Assembly: GCA_020186115.1 (NCBI GenBank)
Contig: WSYJ01000140.1
Span: 62,001 to 126,000, forward strand
Direction: 5' to 3'
From: Histomonas meleagridis
Lineage: Eukaryota > Parabasalia > Tritrichomonadida > Dientamoebidae
Length of the DNA stretch: 64,000 nucleotides
Position numbers and translations under genes: made by a program. Shown piece after piece: positions 18,388-28,100 of this stretch (positions are counted from its first letter, which is position 1; each line of letters starts with the position of its first letter). The notes beneath the pieces are model-generated. The model did no database searches. It saw only the letters and a list, made by a program, of their open reading frames with translations, and was not told the DNA's origin.

Positions 18388-21300
18388 TTAACAATTTTGT
18401 GTGAACATTCCATACGCATCAACAACAAATGGAAGTTTTTTCTTTCTTTTGATGAATTTTGCGATCGGATATTGGGATATTTTCTTTTTATTATAAGCAA
18501 AGAGTTCTCCATTTTCCAATTTCGTACCAATTATTACAATAGTTCCATCTTCGCAACCACATACAGGAAATCTTTTTGTGGCGGAGAAAGATAATTTGAT
18601 CAATGAAATCGAACAAATTTTTGCATCGACAACAAATTTTTTTAGAAACTCACCATTTAATGAATATAATAACAACTCATTATCAACTGCCAAATATAAT
18701 ACATTTAATTCTTCATCAAACTCAGCTGCGGTCACATTTTTAATCTCAATTATACTATAAATTATACCACTTGAAAAAGACCAAAGAACAACTTCATTTG
18801 AACAAATAGTTGCGCACATTGCATGTCCTTCAATGAGGATTGAAAAAGAAGGTTCAGATCTAAAAAGACTTATTAATTGATCAATTCCTAAAACATTTTT
18901 ATCCGAATATCTTATCGAATATACAATTATTAAAGAAAATGAGAAAGTTATTACTAAAAAATTAAGATCATTTGAGGTTGCATAATCAACAACAAAAGAA
19001 AATCTCGGATCATAAATTATGAAATGATCATTTTCTAATGATTTTGATTTCAGAATTGATATTTTATGATCGATAATAATCAATCCTTTTTTAGTTTCAA
19101 CTGAATGATAAGGGCACCCCAAATCAGGATTTAGTTCAAAAATGACGTCGTCAATTGATTTGATGTTATTTTGTTGTATAAACTTTGGGTGAGGATTTAA
19201 AAACAATTTATTCGGTACACAACCAGAAGATTTTAACCATTGCTTTCTATAATCTTCCATTTCAGGGTCATTAGTTGGTAATTCTAAATAACCGAATTGA
19301 TTAAAAAGATTTAAAGCATTTTTAGCTTCAATGCCATCTCTTTTATATCCGAAAATTAAATCGATCCAATTATTTAATTCTTCTCTGATTGAATCTGATT
19401 CTAACATAAACTTTTGTAAGTCAATAAAATGTCTTGGATTTTTAGCCCATTTTGGAAGAATTACATTTTTCATATATCCATTCGGGAAATCAAATTTGTT
19501 AATATTTACAAACATTTCGGGTAAAACAAATAATTCTGGATTAAATTCAGTTGCAGTAAAATGTTCTATCGAAAGATTGATAGGAATCGAATTAAAAAAT
19601 CGTTCAGGAACATCGTATCCATTATTAAATTTCCATTGATAATCAAAAAAAGGTTGAATCCTTATCATTAATGATGAAACTATTATCGGATTTGATAAAT
19701 TATCACAATGATGAAGAGATTGATTAATTTCACGGATTTTTAACATCTCATGATTTTGATCAGGATCAGAAATTACAGGAATTGGAATCTTTAAGTCTCT
19801 TAAATTAGAGAAATCATCGAGAAATATCTCTGATTTATAAGAATTAATAATTCTCGGAACAATTGGATAACTTGAAATATCTTCGAATGATCTTCCAGCT
19901 AATTGATTTAATACTATTAAATATTGCATATTAGAAATGACATTATTTAACCACTTTTCTAAATAATATGGAATTAAAACTTTTGAGTTAATGATTGATG
20001 GATTAATATTTTCTTCGAATTTTATTATGAAAGAACCATTTAACGTTGTATAAAATGAAAATGATTTTAATGAATCAGGTGAATGATAAGGGAATATAGT
20101 AAATATGTCTTTTTTCTTAATGGATATAATCGGATGGAAGTAAAACAATTTGAATTTACCGAATTCTAAATCGAAAATTTGTTGAAGAAATTCATTTGTA
20201 TTATCTTCGAATGTAATAATTTTATTTTTATTGATTTTGGAATTAGTTAATATTAATATTTTATCCTTATAAAAAAATGAAATCGCATTAATTTGTAATG
20301 TCCTTCGAACTAATTCACAATTAATTATATGATCTGGTTCACCATATATAGATAGAAATGTTGAAATTTTGAGATTTTCGGAATGAGTGAAAAAATTAAA
20401 AGATTCGAAATTTAATATATTTAAATCATTTTGTGTTATGTTTGTGAATGAATTAAGTAAAACTATTGGACATACACCGGGTAAATGAAATGAAGAAATA
20501 TGAAAATTTTCTTTTTTGAGTTTTTGTTTTTTTATCATTTGATATTTAGTTAATATTTCATAATATAAATTTAGCGAATAATATTTTTCATATTTATGAA
20601 ATGATATATTAAATATTAAGCAGAAGTCATTAATAATGTTATTACAATTATTGATGATTTTATGATTGTAATCAATGAAATATTGAATTGGTTCATTTGT
20701 TATATTATATTTAAGTAAATTCTCCAATGTTAACTTCGAGTTCATTAAATTATTTTTCGATGTCTCTAAAAATGTTTGAATTTCATTGATGTTTGGACTT
20801 TTGATTATATCATTAAAATTATTTTCATTCTGAAACAAAATCGGTCGATTTATTTTAGGCATTTTCTTATAATAACACAATAGTTTATCATATAAATTCA
20901 CCCAAAATTTGTTTCCGATTAATATATTTAAATTTATTGGATAATATAATAAAATCACAATTTTTATGTCATTGATTTGCATTGAATTAATGTATTTGTC
21001 ATATAAATTAAACAGTTCGATTTGATTCTTTTCATGAAATTTATGGAACGTTAAACAAAAGAAACTTTGAAAGGATTTAAATCGAACCGAATTATTACCA
21101 CAAAATGTTAATAATGCCTCAATAATTGAATCGCCATGAATTTCATATGGCATTTTTTTATAAACGTACAGAAGTAAATCATTCAAAATCTCGTAAACTT
21201 TTGGATTACACTTTGTAAATTGTAAACGTTTAAATAAGGAAACCGTTAAAACACCGATAGAGTTCTGGATGAATAACATGCATTTAATTATTTCTAAAAA

Positions 21301-24300
21301 TGTTTCAGGATAATTCACTTGATATATTAATATACCAATTAACAACTCTGAGATGAAAGAAATATAAGAAACATTTAATGGGTAATTATAAATTTTTTGT
21401 AATTTAATCAAAAATTCATTTGAATTTTTTATATTAATTTCTTTTAGGTTTAACTCATGTGAATTTATGGCTGTGCCCATAATGAAATTACGAAAATGTT
21501 TTAAATTTGAATTCATTAATAACTTGTCACTACTTTGTATAATGATTTCATTTGTTAATGCTAATATCTTTTTGAGAAATGGATTCGTTGAGTTAAATGG
21601 CTCTTTAAACAATGCTTTTGTCATAGAAAATAAAATCGGTAAAAATTGTTGCTGAATATTTATATTTTTGGAATCGATTTTTTGGCTGAATTTAAAGTTC
21701 GAATTATTTAATAATAATTTAAGTACTTCTTCCCATATTTCTTCGTTATTAACAAAACGTTCGAAAACATGCGATAAAACGTAAATATTTTTCTCGACAA
21801 ATTCAATGCTTTGACATAATTTTAATATATTTGAGATAACTAAATTTGATGTTTCGATTGGATAAAACAATAATATGAAAAAGTAATCATTTAACTCATA
21901 AATTTGTGTTTTTTTCGTCATTTCAACCTCGAGAATCAAGTTAACAAATTTTGTGGAAAACGAATCAATTACATTGAAATTATTGAATATGCTTTCAAAA
22001 TCATTTTCAGAACTTGAAAACTTGATGTAATTATAAACCATTGAATAAATTGAAAGCGTTTTTAAATGGTTTATATTTACATTCATACAAATAATTCTTA
22101 AGAATTTTAATAATGAATCAATAAAAATATTATCTTTTTTAAAATAACACAACAAATAAAAATAAAATTTTAAAAATGAATTGTTTGATATATAATTAAA
22201 ATCAATTGAGTTAACCAAAATCGTTGAATATTCACCTGATAAATATAATAAAAATTCATTTAATGTTTCGATTTCTAAAGAACTCCAAAACTTTAAATTT
22301 TGGAATAATTCATAAAATAAATTATTTCTTAGAATATTATCATTCAAACTATTAATCACTTGAATAATTGAGAACAAATAAATCAATTTACATTTTTTTG
22401 CTTGTATAATTAAAGATTGTTGAAAACATCTAAAGAAATAATAATAATTAATCGGATAAAGTGTAGCAATTTTACAAAGGAATAATGCAAATTCATTAAT
22501 GAGTTCTTGATCTTTTAATTTTTTAAATTTTTTGAATAAATATGAAATGATACTTTTGGAATTAAATATTGAAGTTGAACATGGAATTAATTTAACGAAA
22601 CTATTGTATTGGAAATATTCCGCTGCATTTTGTTCTGAGAATTCTAATTCTTTATATTCATATGAATTAGAGATAACCATTGATTGTGCTATTAAATAAG
22701 AGACAATTGGTGATTGTTTAGGTGATCCGATTGAGTTAAATGTAAAATGATTAGTTGATATTGTATAAACACAATTTTCATTTAAATAAAAACTTAAAAT
22801 TTGTTTGAAAGTATTAAAATGAAATGTAAATATGTTCCATTTTAATATTTGTATTGTTGTTAATACTTTTTCATTCTCATCAATTAATGTTTTATTCAAA
22901 ATAGAAAACTCTAAGTTATTTATATAAAATAATGGCATTTTAATACGAGGCAATTTACGTATAGATATTTTAAATGATAATAATGTATAATCTTTTGTTT
23001 TTAATGTGATCCATTGTGGTTCTTTATTAGGTATCATTTCATAAAATGAAAATGCTAAAGTTTTACCTTTAACAAAACAATTTAATAATGTTTTATCTTT
23101 CTTTAATATATATATAATATCTTCAACTCGAAAATAATATGAAAATATTTGATCTATAAATGGTATATCTTTTGGTAAAAAGTTTAACTTCCGATAAATT
23201 GGCATAGCATAATATGAAAGTAAATATAAATCATATTTATATTTAATTTTAGTGATTTTACATAATGGAATTAATGATGGTATTAATATCTGTGAATTGT
23301 TTAAGATAACATATTTAGAGATATCATTATCTTTTAATTTAAAGATCGATGAATTTGTTGGTTGTTTTAAAACCCATTCATCAAAAAAATGATCATCTGT
23401 TTGTAATACTATTAAATTGATTATAGGTAAAATTGCTAAAGAAATTTTTGTTGATTTTTCGATTTTACTTTGAATTAAATCTAATAAATTTAAACATTTA
23501 AAATAATTTAAAAGCTTTTTTGGATATTTCTCACTTAATATTTGAATAATCTTTTGACTTAATTCTTCTTCAAAGATATTAAATAAATATTTAACAAAAT
23601 TCATTGAAAACATTAAAATTATAATTTCTTTAAAATATGTCTCAAATAAATTAACATTTATTTTCATAATTGAATAAATTGAATTAACAAACTCAATTGT
23701 TTCAACAGATTCATATTGCATATTTATAATACATTTAAGTAATTTCTTAAAATTTACATAGTTATTTAATAAAAATGATAAATCTTCTGGGGTTTGTTGA
23801 ATGATTATTTCTTGAACAAAAATATTTCCATCAAAAAACTCATTATATTTTGACACAGCTAAATTCATAAACCAATTAAATATTTCGTTATATTGAATTT
23901 TATTATTTTTTTTAGAAGGTTTCGAATCAAAAATAATTAATTCTGTTACGGATTTAATTGATTCATAATTATCATTAACAGATTCACTTAAAAATAATAA
24001 AAATGTATTAAATAAATCTTTTGATTCAATGATTCGATAAAAATACCAATCTTTAACATTAAATAATGATTTATTTGAATTAAAAAGCGGATCTTTTTTC
24101 TTCTCTATTAAATATTCAAGTGTTTTCTTTACATTTTCTTCAGGTTCATTTTTATCTTTATATATTATGTTCAAATAAATAATAATTTGTTCATTTGATG
24201 CATCGCTTAATAATGTTGACTTTAATAATAAATCATAAACTTGAATATAAATCGGTGATTCAGATTTTATAAAAAATTGATTTAATTGATCAAGAAATTT

Positions 24301-25032
24301 ATAATAAACTAAAAATGGAATTGTTTCTACATTTTTTAATGATAATTTATATATTAATGTGGTAACAAATATAATTAATTCGATTTTGTTTGTAAGCGGA
24401 TATTTAACATCTGAATAAAAGACAAAGACATATATGTCATATATAACTTGTGGAGCGTTTAATTTAGATAAAACTTCAATAAAACATTCAGTAGAAAATA
24501 AATAAAAAATCGTTTCATTAATAATTGTTGGATTATTGTTGGAAATTAATGAACTAAGTGTATTAAAAAATATTCCTTTCCGAATAAGAAATAAACAAAA
24601 TTGTTCTGAATTAAATAATGGAATCATAGCTTGCTTCATTAATGTAAGAAAATCTGGATCTATTTTTTTATCTTCAAATAACTTTTTAAGACAAAAATCA
24701 TAAAGTGGTATAAATGATTCAGAAAGCGAAGTTCCATCTGTAAAATGATGAGGATATAAAGATAAGAAAATTAATGAATTATTAATTTCATTTGGTAAAA
24801 TTAATTGATAATTTTCTTGAAAAATATTGAAAAAAATGGTAATCGATTCCCTTTCTTTCTTTGTTATCGAATTTTTGTGAAGAATATCAATAATTTGTCC
24901 TAACTTTACAGTTAAATAATGATTTCTATCTTCATCTTTAAGTTTATGAAAGTCAACCGAAGATATAATTAAACTGTTGGAATTAAGTGAGTTTTTTATT
25001 AGGTCGGATATTGAGTTTTTAGTTCGGAACAT
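18388..25032 (-). CDS. BEACH-domain/WD40 protein
   Basis: This giant 2214-residue protein belongs to the BEACH family (LYST/NBEA/LvsA-like), cytoplasmic scaffolds of vesicle and lysosome traffic. The first 1500 residues are helical, ARM-like and Asn/Ile-rich. A PH-like segment precedes BEACH (about 1560-1680; CELVRRTLQINAISFFYKDK). BEACH spans about 1690-1920: SNMQYLIVLNQLAGRSFEDISSYPIVPRI, SLMIRIQPFFDYQWKFNNGYDVPERFF, PELFVLPEMFVN, LPKWAKNPRHFIDLQKFMLES. The C-terminal 200 residues form a degenerate WD-repeat domain (EVVLWSFSSG, GCEDGTIVI). The start is the first ATG (MFRTKNS). The 6.6-kb frame is uninterrupted despite many A/T runs. It shares a 102-bp divergent promoter with the BspA-like gene. 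Confidence 0.88.
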   Translation of the reverse strand: MFRTKNSISDLIKNSLNSNSLIISSVDFHKLKDEDRNHYLTVKLGQIIDILHKNSITKKERESITIFFNIFQENYQLILPNEINNSLIFLSLYPHHFTDGTSLSESFIPLYDFCLKKLFEDKKIDPDFLTLMKQAMIPLFNSEQFCLFLIRKGIFFNTLSSLISNNNPTIINETIFYLFSTECFIEVLSKLNAPQVIYDIYVFVFYSDVKYPLTNKIELIIFVTTLIYKLSLKNVETIPFLVYYKFLDQLNQFFIKSESPIYIQVYDLLLKSTLLSDASNEQIIIYLNIIYKDKNEPEENVKKTLEYLIEKKKDPLFNSNKSLFNVKDWYFYRIIESKDLFNTFLLFLSESVNDNYESIKSVTELIIFDSKPSKKNNKIQYNEIFNWFMNLAVSKYNEFFDGNIFVQEIIIQQTPEDLSFLLNNYVNFKKLLKCIINMQYESVETIEFVNSIYSIMKINVNLFETYFKEIIILMFSMNFVKYLFNIFEEELSQKIIQILSEKYPKKLLNYFKCLNLLDLIQSKIEKSTKISLAILPIINLIVLQTDDHFFDEWVLKQPTNSSIFKLKDNDISKYVILNNSQILIPSLIPLCKITKIKYKYDLYLLSYYAMPIYRKLNFLPKDIPFIDQIFSYYFRVEDIIYILKKDKTLLNCFVKGKTLAFSFYEMIPNKEPQWITLKTKDYTLLSFKISIRKLPRIKMPLFYINNLEFSILNKTLIDENEKVLTTIQILKWNIFTFHFNTFKQILSFYLNENCVYTISTNHFTFNSIGSPKQSPIVSYLIAQSMVISNSYEYKELEFSEQNAAEYFQYNSFVKLIPCSTSIFNSKSIISYLFKKFKKLKDQELINEFALFLCKIATLYPINYYYFFRCFQQSLIIQAKKCKLIYLFSIIQVINSLNDNILRNNLFYELFQNLKFWSSLEIETLNEFLLYLSGEYSTILVNSIDFNYISNNSFLKFYFYLLCYFKKDNIFIDSLLKFLRIICMNVNINHLKTLSIYSMVYNYIKFSSSENDFESIFNNFNVIDSFSTKFVNLILEVEMTKKTQIYELNDYFFILLFYPIETSNLVISNILKLCQSIEFVEKNIYVLSHVFERFVNNEEIWEEVLKLLLNNSNFKFSQKIDSKNINIQQQFLPILFSMTKALFKEPFNSTNPFLKKILALTNEIIIQSSDKLLMNSNLKHFRNFIMGTAINSHELNLKEINIKNSNEFLIKLQKIYNYPLNVSYISFISELLIGILIYQVNYPETFLEIIKCMLFIQNSIGVLTVSLFKRLQFTKCNPKVYEILNDLLLYVYKKMPYEIHGDSIIEALLTFCGNNSVRFKSFQSFFCLTFHKFHEKNQIELFNLYDKYINSMQINDIKIVILLYYPINLNILIGNKFWVNLYDKLLCYYKKMPKINRPILFQNENNFNDIIKSPNINEIQTFLETSKNNLMNSKLTLENLLKYNITNEPIQYFIDYNHKIINNCNNIINDFCLIFNISFHKYEKYYSLNLYYEILTKYQMIKKQKLKKENFHISSFHLPGVCPIVLLNSFTNITQNDLNILNFESFNFFTHSENLKISTFLSIYGEPDHIINCELVRRTLQINAISFFYKDKILILTNSKINKNKIITFEDNTNEFLQQIFDLEFGKFKLFYFHPIISIKKKDIFTIFPYHSPDSLKSFSFYTTLNGSFIIKFEENINPSIINSKVLIPYYLEKWLNNVISNMQYLIVLNQLAGRSFEDISSYPIVPRIINSYKSEIFLDDFSNLRDLKIPIPVISDPDQNHEMLKIREINQSLHHCDNLSNPIIVSSLMIRIQPFFDYQWKFNNGYDVPERFFNSIPINLSIEHFTATEFNPELFVLPEMFVNINKFDFPNGYMKNVILPKWAKNPRHFIDLQKFMLESDSIREELNNWIDLIFGYKRDGIEAKNALNLFNQFGYLELPTNDPEMEDYRKQWLKSSGCVPNKLFLNPHPKFIQQNNIKSIDDVIFELNPDLGCPYHSVETKKGLIIIDHKISILKSKSLENDHFIIYDPRFSFVVDYATSNDLNFLVITFSFSLIIVYSIRYSDKNVLGIDQLISLFRSEPSFSILIEGHAMCATICSNEVVLWSFSSGIIYSIIEIKNVTAAEFDEELNVLYLAVDNELLLYSLNGEFLKKFVVDAKICSISLIKLSFSATKRFPVCGCEDGTIVIIGTKLENGELFAYNKKKISQYPIAKFIKRKKKLPFVVDAYGMFTQNC

Positions 25033-25134
25033 TTAGAAACAATTTTTTTTTTTTATATTAACGTTCAGAACGTTAACGTCTTCTATGAACGTTCATCGAT
25101 TAACTTTTTCCAAAATTTTGAACATCCTAAAAAA
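25033..25134. promoter_or_regulatory. short divergent promoter with AACGTT palindromes
   Basis: Only 102 bp separate the two largest genes of the window. A perfect inverted repeat TTAACGTTC-A-GAACGTTAA spans 25058-25076, an overlapping ACGTTAACGT palindrome covers 25070-25079, and a third GAACGTTC lies at 25087-25094. The three sites could bind a dimeric or Myb-type factor acting on both genes; trichomonad Myb proteins recognise AACG-core sites. Confidence 0.5.
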
Positions 25135-28100
25135 ATGATATCTTTGTTAGTTTTCTTGCTTTATTCATATAACACATGTCAAGCAACTTTCTTTAAAACC
25201 AATGGAACTCTGTTCATACAAAAAGATGAAGATTTTACGAACGAATTTGAAATGCAAACAAACTATCTTATTATTGATGGAGAAGTTCAAAATATTCCCA
25301 ACAATGCATTTAGCCTATGGCCATCAATTATATCTATAACTATTGGAAATTCAATTATTTCGATTGGTGATTTTGCCTTTAATTTTTGTTCTTCTGTTCA
25401 AACAGTTACACTTAGTGAAAAACTCAAAACAATTGGTGGATGTGCGTTTACTGGCTGTTCTATTTCAACAATTAAAATTCCAAGTTCATTAATTTTTCTG
25501 AATTATACTGCCTTTCAATCATGTCAATACTTAAAATCTATTTATGTTGATGAAGGTAATTCATATTATTCAAATTACGATAATGATGGTATAATATATT
25601 CCAAAGATCTAACAACAATCGTTATTTCACCAAGCGGAAAAGAATTTCCAAATGGAAAATTTTATGTTCCTAATAATGTTGTTTCAATTGGTGATCATGC
25701 ATTTTATTCTTGTCAAACGTTAAATGAAGTTATTCTTAGCGAAAATGTTAAATATATTGGAAAATATTCATTTTATTTTTGTTATTATTTGAAATACATT
25801 TCAATGTCAAATTCACTTACAAAAATTGATCAATCCGCATTTCGACAATGTGTTTCATTCGTCGAAATTACATTAGGGGACAAAATAACTGAAATTAACA
25901 AATATACTTTTTTTCAATGTACTTCTTTAACGCATATAAAAATACCAAAAACAATTAAAATCATTAAAGAAGGAGCATTTCAATCATGTCAAAGGATAGA
26001 AACAATTGAATTTGAAGAAGGTACAACATTAGAAGTTATTGGAGACGAAGCATTTGGAGTTTGTTCAGGATTAACTGAAATTATAATTCCTAATTCTGTT
26101 AATGAAATTGGTAATTATACATTTACAAATTGTATTCAATTACAAAATGTTATAATTGGTGAAAACGTAAAAATTATTGGAGAATATGTATTTAGTGATT
26201 GTACTTCATTACGAAGTATAACAATTCCAAAATCAGTCGAAATCATTGGTTATAATATATTTATCTTATGTAAATCACTTAAATCAATTAAAGTGAATGA
26301 AAATAATCAAAATTTTGCTAATTATCAAAATGATGATGTTCTTTATGATAAAAACATTAAACGTTTATTATCATTTCCAATTTCTTATTCAGATCAAACA
26401 TTTGAAATTCCAAACACAATTACAATAATTGATAATTATGCTTTTTATAGTTGTACTATCTTAACAAATATTAAAATATCAAATTTAGTTGAAACAATTG
26501 GAAATTATGCTTTTTATGGATGTACTTCATTATTAAATATTACAATTCCTAATTCAGTTGAAACTATTGGTAAAAATGCTTTTGAAGGATGTACATTATT
26601 AACAAAAGTAATAATTTCTGAATCAGTAAAATATATTGGTGATAATGCATTTGCAAAATGTATATCTATTCAAATGTATGATGTATCTGCAGAAAATTCA
26701 TTTTATTCGAATTATAATAATGATAAAGTACTTTATAATAAGAATTTTACAAATTTGTTATATTATCCAACACAAAATAACATTGAAACATTTGAAATTC
26801 CAAACACAGTTGTTAAAATTAATGATTATTCATTTTCTAATTCAAAATATTTAAAGAATATCATTGTTCCTAATTCATTAAAAACAATTGGTAAATATTC
26901 ATTTTATTGTTGTTATTCATTAACAAATATAACAAAATTAAATTCAGTTATATTAATTGATGAATATGCATTTTGTTCGTGTGAAGCATTAAAGACAATT
27001 TCTTTTGGTGAACAACTTGAAACAATTGGTATATATTCGTTCTATTCTGCTCATATAAGAAGTATTATCATTCCAAATTCAGTTAAATCAATTGGTAAAT
27101 ATGCTTTTTATATGTGTTATTATTTAAATGAAGTTGAAATTGGAGAAAATGTAGAGACAATTGGTGAATATGCATTTTCTTCTTGTATTTTTAATAAGGT
27201 GATAATTCCTAATTCTGTAATTTCATTAGGAACATATACATTTGAACAAAATTATTATTTGGAATCAGTAATAATTGGTGATAATATAAAAGTAATTCCT
27301 GGCTCTTGTTTTTCTAATTGTAATTCTTTAAAATATATTACATTTCCAAAAGGTTTGATTGAAATTGGAAATAGCGCATTTAAAAATTGTAAATATTTAT
27401 CAAATATAATATTACCTGATTCGATTACTACAATTAAAAATAATGCATTTGATTCATGTTCATCATTAAAAAACATTACATTAGGAAAGAATTTAATCTC
27501 AATTAAAAATAATGTATTTCAAAATTGTGGATTAATAAATATAATAATTCCAAATTTAGTTTTAACAATTGGTGAATCAACATTTCAAAAATGTGAATCA
27601 TTAGAATCAATTACATTAAATGAAAACTTATTAACAATTAGGAAAAAATTATTTTCCAGTTGTACAAACTTAAGAAATATAACAATTCCAAATTCTGTTT
27701 ATTCAATAGAAAGTTATGCATTTTATAGTTGTTCTAATTTAGAAACTATTACATTTGGAGAAAACGTCAAAAACATTGGTAGGGGTTCATTTCAAAGTTG
27801 TTTGCATTTAAAGAATATAACAATTCCAAATAAAGTTACTTCGATTCAAGAAAGTGTATTTCAAGGATGTCAAAATTTAGAAAAAACTGTTTTTAATGAA
27901 AATATAATTGAAATTGAATCTTTCGCATTTCAATCATGTAATTCATTAAGAAATATTACAATACCAAATTCAGTTGCATCATTAGGAAGTTCAGCCTTTT
28001 TATCATGTAATAAATTAGAAAATGTAATAATTAGCGAAAATATAAAAATAATACAAAGTTCAACATTTAGTAGTTGTAATAAGTTAAGTAATATTAACAT

